Below are positions 7,665-16,100 of a DNA stretch of 64,000 bases, piece after piece (within the stretch, counting starts at the first letter, position 1; each line of letters starts with the position of its first letter). Location: assembly GCA_963841635.1 (NCBI GenBank), contig CAWJDO010000002.1, positions 186,001 through 250,000 of the forward strand. Reading direction: 5' to 3'. Below the pieces are notes generated by a model, which was not told the DNA's origin, searched no databases, and was given only the letters and a program-made list of their open reading frames with translations. This stretch comes from DASWZN01 sp963841635. Its GTDB lineage: Bacteria; Acidobacteriota; Terriglobia; Bryobacterales; Bryobacteraceae. The position numbers and the translations under genes were made by a program.

Positions 7665-8384
7665 ATGAACCACGCAGTACGAGCGAGAGGCATTACGAAA
7701 TGGTTTGGCGAGCGCGATGCGCGCATACAGGCGCTGCGCGCGCTCGACCTGGACATCGCGATGGGCGAGCTGGCCATGCTGGTGGGCCCGTCCGGGTGCG
7801 GCAAGACGACGCTGATTTCGGTCATCGCCGGACTGCTCGACGCCAGCTCGGGCGAACTCGAAGTTCTGGGCGAACACCAGACCGCTATGTCCGGCAAGGA
7901 GCGCATCCTGTTCCGCCGGCGCAATCTCGGATTCGTGTTTCAGCAGTTCAACCTGCTGCCGGCGCTGACCGCGGCCGAGAACGTGGCCGTGCCGCTGTTC
8001 GTTGCCGGGTGGCGGCGGCAGACCGCGGTGGAGAAGGGCGCGGAGCTGCTCGAGAACCTGGGGATGGGCGACCGCATTCACGCGCTGCCCTCCCATCTCT
8101 CCGGCGGACAGCAGCAGCGCGTCGCGCTGGCGCGCGCCTTGATCCACGAACCTCGCCTGGTGGTCTGCGACGAGCCGACCTCCGCCCTCGACGCCCAGTC
8201 CGGGCACAAGGTGATGGAGTTGCTGGCGGAGATCGCGGTCAGGCCGGGCCGCGCCGTGATCGTGGTGACGCACGACAACCGGGTGCTCGATTTCGCCGAC
8301 ACCATCGCACACATGGAAGACGGCAGGATCACCCAGGTGGAGCCGGGGGCCGGAATGGCGCGCGCCCTCGCCGTGAACGAGTGA
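7665..8384 (+). CDS. ABC transporter ATP-binding protein, DevA/LolD/MacB type
   Basis: A 239-residue ATPase with Walker A GPSGCGKTT, Q-loop FVFQQFNLLPALTAAENV, signature HLSGGQQQRVALARAL, Walker B LVVCDEPTSALD and the switch histidine in VVTHDN. All catalytic residues are present. It starts two bases after the permease stop and belongs to the LolD/MacB/DevA branch, which powers FtsX-type permeases. Its stop codon lies in the first unit of a three-copy 16-bp tandem repeat. Confidence 0.92.
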   Translation: MNHAVRARGITKWFGERDARIQALRALDLDIAMGELAMLVGPSGCGKTTLISVIAGLLDASSGELEVLGEHQTAMSGKERILFRRRNLGFVFQQFNLLPALTAAENVAVPLFVAGWRRQTAVEKGAELLENLGMGDRIHALPSHLSGGQQQRVALARALIHEPRLVVCDEPTSALDAQSGHKVMELLAEIAVRPGRAVIVVTHDNRVLDFADTIAHMEDGRITQVEPGAGMARALAVNE

Positions 8385-8416
8385 CGCCGTGAACGAGTAA
8401 CGCCGTGAACGAGTAA
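8369..8416 (+). repeat. three tandem 16-bp units spanning a stop codon
   Basis: The unit CGCCGTGAACGAGTRA occurs three times head to tail at 8369-8384, 8385-8400 and 8401-8416, with a single base difference (TGA versus TAA). The first copy encodes the end and stop of the ATPase; the other two lie in the 46-bp gap before the adaptor gene, just ahead of its AAGGAGGG ribosome site. Replication slippage is the likely origin. Confidence 0.9.
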
Positions 8417-8430
8417 CAAGGAGGGTTCCG

Positions 8431-9507
8431 ATGAAACGTTTTATATTGCCCGTGCTGGCTCTGGCGTGTCTGACTTTCGCCGTGAGCTGGACTCTAGCCG
8501 AAAGGCCGGTTCGCAAATCCGTTCCGCCGCCCGCGCCGCCGCCAGAGGCCGCCACGGCCGACACCGTCGCCGCCGTGGGACTGGTGGAACCGGCGAGCGA
8601 GAACATCTCGCTGAGCTGCGCGATCTCTGGCCTGGTGACCTCGCTCGACGTCAAGGCCGGCGACCGCGTGCGGGCGGGGCAGAAGCTGTTCTCCGTTGAC
8701 GACCGCGACCTGCGGGCCGATCTGGCGGTCAAGCGCGCCGCGCTCGACAACGCGCTGGCGCAATTGGCGAAGCTCGAAGCCGCGCCCCGCCGCGAGGAAC
8801 TGCCGTCCGCGGAAGCCAAGGTGACCGAGGCGCAGGCGCAGCTCGCCGACGCCGAGACGCAGGTGAAACTGATCGACAGCGTCGCCGACCAGCGCGCGGT
8901 CAAGAGGGAAGACGTGCTCCGGCGCCACCTGGCCTACGATGCCGCCAAGGCCCGGCTGTCGCAGGCCGCGGACGATCTCTCGCTGCTCAAGGCCGGCACG
9001 TGGGGGCCCGATCTGGCGGTTTCCCGCGCGCAGGTGGAACAGGCCGAAGCGGCAGTCAAGCAGGACCAGGTGGGTATCGAGCGCCTGACCACGCGCGCGC
9101 CCATGGATGGCGTGATCCTGCAGAACAAGGTCCGCCTGGGACAGTACGCGCAGTGCGGGCCACTGGCGGAGTCGCTGATGATCTTCGGCGGCGGCAGCGA
9201 GTTGCACCTCCGCGCGGACATCGACGAGGAGGACGCATGGCGCGTGAAGGCCGGCGCGCCGGCGGTGGGACACGTGCGCGGGAACAGCAGCATATCCTAC
9301 CCGCTCGAGTTCGTCCGCTTCGAGCCTTACGTGATCGCGAAGCAATCGCTGACCGGCGACGCGACCGAGCGAGTCGATACGCGCGTGTTGCAGGCCATCT
9401 ATCGCTTCCCCGACCGGAACGCGCGCGTGTTCAATGGTGAGCAGATGGACGTATTCATCAGCGCTCCGGTCAAGGCCGGAGCCACGGCGCAGGGAGGTGG
9501 GCAATGA
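8431..9507 (+). CDS. HlyD/DevB-family periplasmic adaptor (membrane fusion) protein
   Basis: A 358-residue protein with an AAGGAGGG ribosome site, an N-terminal membrane anchor or signal (ILPVLALACLTFAVSWT), a biotinyl-lipoyl half-motif GLVTSLDVKAGDRVRAGQ, a long helical hairpin (about residues 85-215), and the matching lipoyl half TTRAPMDGVILQNKVRLGQ. This is the standard adaptor that joins the inner-membrane ABC pump to an outer-membrane channel. Its last four bases overlap the channel gene (ATGA), so translation of the two is coupled. Confidence 0.9.
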   Translation: MKRFILPVLALACLTFAVSWTLAERPVRKSVPPPAPPPEAATADTVAAVGLVEPASENISLSCAISGLVTSLDVKAGDRVRAGQKLFSVDDRDLRADLAVKRAALDNALAQLAKLEAAPRREELPSAEAKVTEAQAQLADAETQVKLIDSVADQRAVKREDVLRRHLAYDAAKARLSQAADDLSLLKAGTWGPDLAVSRAQVEQAEAAVKQDQVGIERLTTRAPMDGVILQNKVRLGQYAQCGPLAESLMIFGGGSELHLRADIDEEDAWRVKAGAPAVGHVRGNSSISYPLEFVRFEPYVIAKQSLTGDATERVDTRVLQAIYRFPDRNARVFNGEQMDVFISAPVKAGATAQGGGQ

Positions 9508-10970
9508 GAGCGATCGCGGCAGATCGCCGCACGGCAGGCAGGAATGCCTGCGCCACAGTCATCCTGGCTATTGCCCTGGCCCTCACGCTGGCGGGATGCG
9601 CCGTGGGGCCGAACTACCAGCGGCCCTCCGCGTCGGTGCCGCAGACGTGGCCGCAGAAGCCGGCGCGCGGAGTTTCACCCGGCGTCGCCCCGCCCGACGA
9701 GCACTGGTGGAAAACCCTGCACGATCCGGAGCTCGAGTCGCTGGTGAGCCGGGCAGTGGCGTCGAACCTGGACCTTCAGCTGGCCGCGTCACGTATCGAC
9801 GAAGCACGCGCCGGCCGCGGCGTGGCCCGGTCGGACTTCTTTCCGCAGGTGAACGCCGGAGTCTCGCTGGACCGCAGCCGGCAAATCGTCGCCGGCGCAG
9901 TCCCGACCGCTTCGGGGCACTCCTTCGGGATCTTCCCGTTCGAGTCTACTTTCTATCAGGGCCAGTTTTCGATGGCCTGGGAAGCGGACGTCTTCGGCCG
10001 CGTACGCCGCGAGGTTCAGGCCGCGACGGCGGACCTGGCGGCAGCCGAGGAGGACAGGCGCAACGTCCTGATCGTGCTGCTGGGCGACGCGGCCGCGAAC
10101 TATGCCCAGGTGCGCGGCTACCAGCTACGGCTGCGCATCGCGAGCGACAACATCGCCATCGCGCAACAGACTCTGGAGTTGACTCGCGACCTGGCGAAGG
10201 CCGGGCAGGCCACGGACCGCGACGTGGCTCAGGCCGAGTCGCAACTGGAGGCGACGCGCGCGACAGTGCCTGTGCTCGAGACGGGGCGCGAGCAGTCCGT
10301 ACACCGGCTGGGCGTGCTGTTGGGTGCCGAGCCCGGCTCGCTCGAGAGTGAGCTGGCGAGCGACTCCGGGCTGCCCGCGGCTCCGGCCGCCGTGCCCGTC
10401 GGACTGCCTTCCGACTTGCTCGAGCGCCGCCCTGACGTCCGCCGCGCGGAGGCGCAACTGGTGGCCGCCACGGCGCGGGTGGGGCAGGCGAAGGCCGAGT
10501 ACTTCCCGCACTTCTCGCTGACCGGCGATGCCGGCCGCGAATCCACGCAACTCCACCTGCTCGCTCTCGGCGGAGGGAACTTCTTCTCGTTCGGACCGAC
10601 GATCAGCGTGCCGGTGTTCACGGCGGGCCGCATCCGCTCGAACGTCGCGGTGCAGGAGGCCCGCAGGAAGGAGTCGATCACGACTTACCAGTCCACGGTC
10701 CTGACGGCGCTCGAAGAGACGGAGAACGCGCTGGTCGGCTATTCCAATGAGCAGGACCGCCGCGACCGCCTGGACCGCGCGGCGAAGGCGGACGGGACGG
10801 CCCTCGATCTCGCGAGAGTTCAGTACAAGGCGGGTCTGGCGGACTTTCTGACGGTGCTCGATTCCGAGCGCGCGCTTTCGAGCGATCGCGATCAGTTGGC
10901 TCAGAGCCAGACTGCGGTGGTGACCAACCTCGTGGCGCTTTACAAGGCGCTGGGCGGGGGTTGGGAGTGA
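9504..10970 (+). CDS. NodT/TolC-family outer-membrane efflux lipoprotein
   Basis: A 488-residue protein with a lipobox LTLAGC in the signal peptide and the GPNYQRP start seen in NodT-type channels, followed by two repeats of the outer-membrane efflux domain with long helices. It completes the DevCAB-type exporter. The first ~16 codons before the hydrophobic signal are odd: they include a 7-bp stem with GGAA loop (9534-9551) of the kind found between genes here. The n-region is thus partly repeat-encoded. It faces the sigma-54 activator gene across a large inverted repeat. Confidence 0.9.
   Translation: MRAIAADRRTAGRNACATVILAIALALTLAGCAVGPNYQRPSASVPQTWPQKPARGVSPGVAPPDEHWWKTLHDPELESLVSRAVASNLDLQLAASRIDEARAGRGVARSDFFPQVNAGVSLDRSRQIVAGAVPTASGHSFGIFPFESTFYQGQFSMAWEADVFGRVRREVQAATADLAAAEEDRRNVLIVLLGDAAANYAQVRGYQLRLRIASDNIAIAQQTLELTRDLAKAGQATDRDVAQAESQLEATRATVPVLETGREQSVHRLGVLLGAEPGSLESELASDSGLPAAPAAVPVGLPSDLLERRPDVRRAEAQLVAATARVGQAKAEYFPHFSLTGDAGRESTQLHLLALGGGNFFSFGPTISVPVFTAGRIRSNVAVQEARRKESITTYQSTVLTALEETENALVGYSNEQDRRDRLDRAAKADGTALDLARVQYKAGLADFLTVLDSERALSSDRDQLAQSQTAVVTNLVALYKALGGGWE
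9534..9551. repeat. small palindrome inside signal-peptide coding sequence
   Basis: GCAGGCA-GGAA-TGCCTGC is a perfect 7-bp stem within the codons for the charged n-region of the NodT-type lipoprotein. Read on the minus strand with its flank (TGGCGCAGGC), it resembles the hairpin unit at about 54060-54090 (TGGCGCAGCC), which is also near the start of a secreted protein gene. Confidence 0.55.
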
Positions 10971-10997
10971 CAGCTAAGCCAAACCGCGGGGCCTGAA

Positions 10998-11097
10998 GTG
11001 GGGCGGACCCCTTGGTCCGCGGCCGACGCCCTCGTCGGCCTGATCGTGCGAAGGCGGGTCCCTAGGGGACCCGCGCGGACCAAGGGGTCCGCCCCAC
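10998..11097. repeat. 100-bp nested inverted repeat between convergent genes
   Basis: A perfect 23-bp inverted repeat (10998-11020 and 11075-11097) encloses two further perfect hairpins: GGCCGACG/CGTCGGCC at 11021-11040 and GCGGGTCCC/GGGACCCGC at 11054-11074. Each outer arm is itself a hairpin (GCGGACC/GGTCCGC). The result could fold as a cloverleaf-like structure. It sits exactly between two convergent genes and could terminate both. A near-identical arm (22 of 23 bases) recurs at 34219-34241, so this is a mobile or amplified repeat rather than a private terminator. Confidence 0.85.
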
Positions 11098-11100
11098 GGC

Positions 11101-13194
11101 TCACACAGCCCCTGCGCCGATTCCCAACTTGCGCATCTTGCCCTGGAGCGTGGTGCGCTTGAGGCCGAGCTTGGCGGCCGCGCCGCGCTCACCGCTCACG
11201 CGGCCGCCGGATTCCTTGAGCGCACGCAGAATCGCTTCCCGCTCCGCCGTCTGAAGCGTGGACACACCGGTCTTCTCGTCGCCGTCTCCGTTCGCCGCCA
11301 CGGCCGCTCTCTTCAGCTCAGGGATGGGCACCGCGAGCACCGGCCCGGGAGACAGGATCGCCGCGCGTTCGATGAAATTCTGCAGCTCGCGGATGTTGCC
11401 TGGCCAGGGATAGCGAACCAGCGCTTCCATCGCCTCCGACGGAATCGTGGTGAACTGCTTCTTCATCTGCCGGGCGAACTGCTGAACGAAGTAGCGCACC
11501 AGCACGGGGATGTCTTCCTGCCGATCGCGCAGCGGTGGCACGCTGATGGGGAAGACGTTCAGGCGGTAGTAGAGATCGGGGCGGAACTGGTGCTCCTGCA
11601 CCATCTGTTCCAGATCGCGGTTTGTCGCGGCGATGACGCGCGCGTCGGTGCGGATGGTGCGCGAGCTGCCGAGACGTTCGAACTCCCTTTCCTGAAGCAC
11701 GCGCAGCAGCTTGCCTTGCAGCTCGAGCGGAATTTCGCCCACCTCGTCCATGAAGACGCTGCCACGGTGCGCGAGCTCGAAGCGGCCGATGCGCTGGGCG
11801 ATCGCGCCGGTGAAGGCGCCCTTCTCGTGCCCGAACATCTCGCTCTCGAGCAGACCGCTGGGGATCGCCGCGCAGTTCAACTTCACGAACGTCCCCTGCA
11901 GCCTGCTGCTGAGAGAGTGAATCGCGCGGGCCACCAGTTCCTTGCCGGTTCCGGTCTCGCCGTAAATCAGCACCGTGGAATCGGTGGGCGCCACCGTCTC
12001 GATCTGCTTCAGGATCGATTTGAGCGCCTTGCTCCGGCCGATGATCTCGTCGAACTGGTGCTCGTTGCGGATCTCGTCTTCGAGGTAGACCTTCTCCTCG
12101 GCCAACTGCGCGTTCAGTTCCTCGATCCGCCTGTAGCTGAGCGCGTTGTCGAGGGCGATGGCGATCTGGACGGCCGCCTGCGAGAGCTGCTCCACATCGT
12201 CGTCCGACAAAAGGTCCTCGCGCCGCGCGCCCAGGTTGAGGGTGCCCAGGATCTTCTGGTGCGAGATCAAGGGCAGCGACACAAAGGACCGAAGCCCTTC
12301 GCCGAACAGAAACTCCGCGGCTCCCGGCACGAGTTCCGCGACGTCGGACGGCGTGAACAGCTTGGGCTTCCCGGTCTTGATTACGTAGCCCGAAGGCGAT
12401 CCATCGACCGGAAGGACGGCGTTCTCGCGAATGATTCCGCGGCTGGCCGGGAAATCGAGCGCCTGCAGCCGGAACGAATTGGAGCTCTCATCGTAGAGCG
12501 CCAGGCTGGCGTACTCCATGCCGAAGGCGTTCTTCAAACAGGCTGAGATCGCGCAGAAAAGCTGGCCCGTATCCAGATTCGTTACCACTGCGTTGTTGAC
12601 CTCGAGCAGCAGACGCAGGCGGTCGCGCTCACGGGACAACTGCTGTTCGTAAAGGGCCGCCGCCTGGTGGCCGAGCGCGTTATCCACCGCCACGGCGACC
12701 TGCTTGGCCACCTGCTGCATGAACTCGATGTCCTCCGCCGTGTAGGAATCGGCGGCTAGCGAACCGAAGTTCAGGCTTCCGAGGCGGCGCTGCGCCGTCG
12801 AGAGCGGGACCAGGCAGTACGAGCGAACGCGGTTCCCCCGCAGCATCTGGTGGAACGTCGGATAGCGGTTGTCCCGTTCGAGATCGGGCACGTAGTACGG
12901 TTGCTGGGTTTCGAGGATCACTCGCGCGGGCGTCTCATCGAGAGGGGTCTCGCGCGACGGAGCGCAGGTGGGCGCCACCTCGGCCACCAGTTCGTGCAGC
13001 CGTGCGACTTGCCGCTCCTCGTCGTAGAGGCAGAGCCCGATGAAATCGAACGGAACCAGAGGTTTCAGGCAGCGGTAGAGATCCGCGAACAGAGACGAGA
13101 TCTGCCGGTGCGAGATGATGCTCTCGGATATTTCGAGCAGCGTCTCATAACGCGCGCGAGTTGGGTCGGGCACTGCGACAACGGTGGATGACAT
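11101..13194 (-). CDS. sigma-54-dependent regulator with two GAF domains (FhlA-like)
   Basis: A 697-residue activator. Two GAF sensor domains (about residues 10-165 and 190-345) precede an AAA+ sigma-54 interaction domain with Walker A GETGTGKE, the GAFTGA loop that contacts sigma-54, and Walker B SVFMDEVGE. A Fis-type helix-turn-helix ends it (KLGLKRTTLQGKMRKLGI). It is not a phosphorylated receiver type; GAF domains imply control by a small ligand or redox cue. Position suggests it may control the adjacent exporter operon, which has a weak -24/-12 candidate; this link is an inference. Confidence 0.93.
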   Translation of the reverse strand: MSSTVVAVPDPTRARYETLLEISESIISHRQISSLFADLYRCLKPLVPFDFIGLCLYDEERQVARLHELVAEVAPTCAPSRETPLDETPARVILETQQPYYVPDLERDNRYPTFHQMLRGNRVRSYCLVPLSTAQRRLGSLNFGSLAADSYTAEDIEFMQQVAKQVAVAVDNALGHQAAALYEQQLSRERDRLRLLLEVNNAVVTNLDTGQLFCAISACLKNAFGMEYASLALYDESSNSFRLQALDFPASRGIIRENAVLPVDGSPSGYVIKTGKPKLFTPSDVAELVPGAAEFLFGEGLRSFVSLPLISHQKILGTLNLGARREDLLSDDDVEQLSQAAVQIAIALDNALSYRRIEELNAQLAEEKVYLEDEIRNEHQFDEIIGRSKALKSILKQIETVAPTDSTVLIYGETGTGKELVARAIHSLSSRLQGTFVKLNCAAIPSGLLESEMFGHEKGAFTGAIAQRIGRFELAHRGSVFMDEVGEIPLELQGKLLRVLQEREFERLGSSRTIRTDARVIAATNRDLEQMVQEHQFRPDLYYRLNVFPISVPPLRDRQEDIPVLVRYFVQQFARQMKKQFTTIPSEAMEALVRYPWPGNIRELQNFIERAAILSPGPVLAVPIPELKRAAVAANGDGDEKTGVSTLQTAEREAILRALKESGGRVSGERGAAAKLGLKRTTLQGKMRKLGIGAGAV

Positions 13195-13291
13195 CGCTCA
13201 ATCCCAGGAGCTTTCGGTGACGGGCAGGTACCTGTCTTCAACGTAGCACAGGCCGGCGATATGCCGCGCGTTTCACAGGTGCTGAAGAGCC

Positions 13292-13636
13292 TCAGCCCCA
13301 CCCCTCGATCCACGTGAGCCGCCCGCTCGCCTCGAGATCCTCAATCACCCCGTCCCTGATCTCTAGAGTCACGTCGGTTTCTGTGCTGTCCTTCTTGACG
13401 TCCTCAATTGTTTTGGCGGAAGGCTCCTCAAGGCGAATCTCGTCGTCGCCGCGAATAATCCAGATTTCGAGCACTCCAGAGTCGATGAGGGAGAAGAGCG
13501 CCGCGTGGATCTCGTCGTCCGAAGGACCGTCCGGGAAATTAATGACATCCCGAGCGACTGTGGGGAACCAGAGTTGGCCATACCAGCCCGTACCCTCAAT
13601 GGCCTTGAGGACCTGTATCTGAGTCTCAGAAAACAC
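13292..13636 (-). CDS. conserved hypothetical protein, acidic
   Basis: A 114-residue acidic protein with no signal or membrane segment. The middle has SDDEIHAALFSLIDSGVLEIWII, which suggests a winged-helix-like or small alpha/beta fold, and the end is tryptophan-rich (LTWIEGWG). It starts seven bases after the AhpD-like gene on the same strand and is probably co-transcribed. I do not recognise the family. Confidence 0.55.
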   Translation of the reverse strand: MFSETQIQVLKAIEGTGWYGQLWFPTVARDVINFPDGPSDDEIHAALFSLIDSGVLEIWIIRGDDEIRLEEPSAKTIEDVKKDSTETDVTLEIRDGVIEDLEASGRLTWIEGWG

Positions 13637-13643
13637 GTCAGCC

Positions 13644-13991
13644 TCACCTCTTGCCTGGCCACACCGAATCCATCACCTCGAGCGCGAAGCGAGCCGAGAC
13701 CGTCGCCGGGCCGCCGCCCATCTCGATGCCTACTTCCACCGCTTCCAGGACCTGCTCGAAGCTTGCGCCTGCCTGCGCCGCCTGCTCGATGTGCCACTGC
13801 ATGCAGGACTGGCAGTTGCCCACCACCGAGATCCCGACCGCGATCAGCTCTTTGTCTTTCTTTGCCAGCGCGCCGTCGGAAAATGCCGCCCGTTCCATCT
13901 CGACGAAGGCGGCATACACCTTGGAGCCTAACCGAGTCATCCGCGCGTGTGCCGCCTTGCGGCTATGGGTGATTTCCGCCAGTTTGTCCAT
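13644..13991 (-). CDS. AhpD-like / carboxymuconolactone decarboxylase family protein
   Basis: A 115-residue all-helical protein with CQSCMQWHIEQA, the C-x2-C-x3-H motif of AhpD-type proteins. In AhpD these cysteines form a redox pair that reduces a peroxiredoxin; other family members decarboxylate lactones and lack the pair. The intact CxxC favours a redox or peroxide-defence role. First gene of a likely two-gene unit with the hypothetical protein at 13292. Confidence 0.8.
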   Translation of the reverse strand: MDKLAEITHSRKAAHARMTRLGSKVYAAFVEMERAAFSDGALAKKDKELIAVGISVVGNCQSCMQWHIEQAAQAGASFEQVLEAVEVGIEMGGGPATVSARFALEVMDSVWPGKR

Positions 13992-14053
13992 TGTCCAATT
14001 GTACCCGTCCCCGCCCTGGCAGCATCTAAGTGAGCAGTTGAGCAGGGGGGGCT

Positions 14054-15052
14054 ATGACGAAATCGGACGTATTTCGTGTATGGGGACGTGTGCTCGGTGG
14101 CCGTTCGCCTTTCCTTTCCATCGAAATCACCAAGGAATGCCCGCTCCGCTGCCAGGGCTGCTACGCCTACTCTCCCGATCACCTCGGCGACGGCGTGAAT
14201 CTGCGTCAGCTGAGCGATCTCAAGGGACGCGCGCTGGTGGACGAAGTCGTCGAGCTGGTCCGGCGGCTTCGCCCGGTGCATCTCTCGATCATCGGCGGCG
14301 AGCCGCTGGTGCGCTTCCGGGAGCTGGATGAGTTGCTGCCGATACTCGACCGAATGAAGGTCGAGGTGCAACTCGTCACCAGCGCGGTGCGCCCCATTCC
14401 GATCGCCTGGGCCGCGCTTCGCAACCTGCACCTCGCCGTCTCGGTGGACGGCTTGCAGCCCGAGCACGACCGCCGCCGCGCCCCGGCGACCTACGCCCGC
14501 ATCATCCAACACATACGCGGCCAGTGGGTGAACATCCACTGCACCATCACCCGCCAGACGATCTCGCAGCCCGGCGCTTTGCACGAGTTCTCACACTTCT
14601 GGTCGGCGCTCCCGGAGGTCCGCAAGATCTGGTTCAGCCTCTACACGCCGCAGGAGGGAGAGGTGTCCGAAGAGCGGCTGACGCCCGCCGACCGCATCGA
14701 GGCGGTCCGCCAGATCGGCTCCGTTCGCGATCGTTTCCGGAAGGTCGATGCGCCCTCCCACGTGCTCCAGGGTTTCCTGCGCCCGCCCGAATCGCCCGAG
14801 CAGTGCGTCTTCGCGCAGCTCACCACGTGTCTCTCGGCCGACCTCACTTCGCGCATCACGCCCTGCCAGTTCGGCGGCAAGCCCGTGTGCAACGAGTGCG
14901 GCTGCATCGCTTCTGTGGGCATGGCGGCCGTAGCCAACGTCCGGCTGGCGGGCCTGGTCCCGCTGTCCGCCCTGCTGGCCGGCTCGCAGCGTATCGGAAA
15001 TCTGTTCGCGCCCGAGCCGCTTCCAGACCCGCGCCTCGACCGCGCCGCCTGA
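14054..15052 (+). CDS. radical SAM protein
   Basis: A 332-residue protein with the radical SAM cluster motif at residues 29-36 (CPLRCQGC), the following GGEPL strand (IIGGEPLVRF), and a C-terminal set of cysteines (CVFAQLTTC, CQFGGKPVCNECGC) that could bind an auxiliary iron-sulfur cluster, as in SPASM-type members. The enzyme would generate a 5'-deoxyadenosyl radical. Substrate unknown. The neighbour on the same strand is an ICMT-like methyltransferase 11 bp away, so they may modify the same compound or peptide. Confidence 0.85.
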   Translation: MTKSDVFRVWGRVLGGRSPFLSIEITKECPLRCQGCYAYSPDHLGDGVNLRQLSDLKGRALVDEVVELVRRLRPVHLSIIGGEPLVRFRELDELLPILDRMKVEVQLVTSAVRPIPIAWAALRNLHLAVSVDGLQPEHDRRRAPATYARIIQHIRGQWVNIHCTITRQTISQPGALHEFSHFWSALPEVRKIWFSLYTPQEGEVSEERLTPADRIEAVRQIGSVRDRFRKVDAPSHVLQGFLRPPESPEQCVFAQLTTCLSADLTSRITPCQFGGKPVCNECGCIASVGMAAVANVRLAGLVPLSALLAGSQRIGNLFAPEPLPDPRLDRAA

Positions 15053-15063
15053 TACAATCCGTC

Positions 15064-15759
15064 ATGCCCGAAACCGAGAGCGGCGCAAAGCCCCTGGGAT
15101 GGAGGTGGGTACCGCGCGTCGTCGCCAGGCTCGCACTGCTGTCGATTCCCTTCTTCGCGGCGGGCACCCTGCACTGGTCGCGCGGCTGGATTTGGATCGG
15201 GCTCGCTGCTTTTTCCGTCGCCGTTATCCTCGGAGTGGCCCGCGTCAAGAACCCCGCTTTGGTCAGGACCCGGCTGAATTCCAAAGCGCCCAGCATGCCT
15301 TTCGACAGAGTCTTCGCCCTGCTGTACATGCTGTCGGCCCTGGCGTTCCTTGTCGTCTGCGGCTGGGACGCGAGATGGGGCTGGTCGCAGCTCTCGGTCC
15401 GCTGGCTCTACGCCGGGCTCGCGTTGCATCTGGCGGCGCTGGTGCTGCTTACCGCGGTCGCTGCCGCCAATCCGTTCCTCGAAAGCACGGTGCGCATTCA
15501 GAGCGAGCGCGGCCACGTCGCCGTATCCTCCGGTCCTTACGCGATCGTGCGTCATCCCATGTACCTCGCCCTGATCGTGATGTACCCGGCTTGGGCGCTC
15601 GTGTTCGGATCGCTATGGGCCTTGATTCCGGCCGCGTGCGTGGTGCTCCTCTTCGTGTTCCGCACGATCCATGAGGACCGCGCCCTGCGCCTGGAGCTAC
15701 CGGGCTACGAAGACTATACCCGCCGCACGCGCCGTCGCCTCATCCCCGGACTTTGGTAG
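15064..15759 (+). CDS. ICMT/PEMT-like membrane methyltransferase, copy 1
   Basis: A 231-residue membrane protein with about five hydrophobic segments and the ICMT-family C-terminal block GPYAIVRHPMYLALIVMY, then RTIHEDRAL and a final YEDYTRRTRRR. The conserved His/Pro/Tyr and the E residue form the SAM site in isoprenylcysteine carboxyl methyltransferase and phospholipid N-methyltransferase relatives. Bacterial members methylate isoprenoids, lipids or other hydrophobic groups. It follows the radical SAM gene closely. Two further relatives lie at 17853 and 18446. Confidence 0.8.
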   Translation: MPETESGAKPLGWRWVPRVVARLALLSIPFFAAGTLHWSRGWIWIGLAAFSVAVILGVARVKNPALVRTRLNSKAPSMPFDRVFALLYMLSALAFLVVCGWDARWGWSQLSVRWLYAGLALHLAALVLLTAVAAANPFLESTVRIQSERGHVAVSSGPYAIVRHPMYLALIVMYPAWALVFGSLWALIPAACVVLLFVFRTIHEDRALRLELPGYEDYTRRTRRRLIPGLW

Positions 15760-15764
15760 CGGTC

Positions 15765-16100
15765 ATGATCGATAAGGAGAGCGCGGAATACTATTCGTGG
15801 GGCGAAGGATGCGACGGATGGCACCTGGTCCGGACGCCGCTCGTGAGCGTCATTCAAGAGCGGATGCCGGCTGGCGCCTCGGAAGTCCGGCACTACCACC
15901 GCACCGCGACGCAGTTCTTCTACGTCCTCGAGGGAAGCCTGTCGATCGAAGTGGAGGGAATCGACTATGAGTTATACCCGCGGCAGGGGCTCTCCATCGC
16001 CGCGGGCCACGCCCACCAGGTGTTCAATCGAGGCACCGTGGCGGCGGAGTTCTTAGTCGTCTCGAACCCGCCCAGCCACGGTGATCGCGTGCCGGCCTAG
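15765..16100 (+). CDS. cupin-domain protein
   Basis: A 111-residue single-domain cupin. Motif 1 is seen as HYHRTATQFFYVLEG (two metal-ligand His and a Gln/Glu position), motif 2 as PRQGLSIAAGHAHQVFN. The metal site is thus largely intact. Small cupins of this type are often isomerases, dioxygenases or sugar-binding proteins; nothing here narrows it. A TTG start at 15753 is possible, but the ATG at 15765 avoids overlap with the previous gene. Its stop overlaps the convergent FecR gene by four bases. Confidence 0.75.
   Translation: MIDKESAEYYSWGEGCDGWHLVRTPLVSVIQERMPAGASEVRHYHRTATQFFYVLEGSLSIEVEGIDYELYPRQGLSIAAGHAHQVFNRGTVAAEFLVVSNPPSHGDRVPA

Noticed and set aside
10998..11097. tRNA or structured RNA gene
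   Set aside because: Cloverleaf-like pairing is due to nested palindromes; no T-arm, anticodon loop or acceptor end is present.
14641..15555. Open frame opposite the radical SAM and ICMT genes
   Set aside because: Both plus-strand genes have strong motifs; the opposite frame spans two genes and has no homology.
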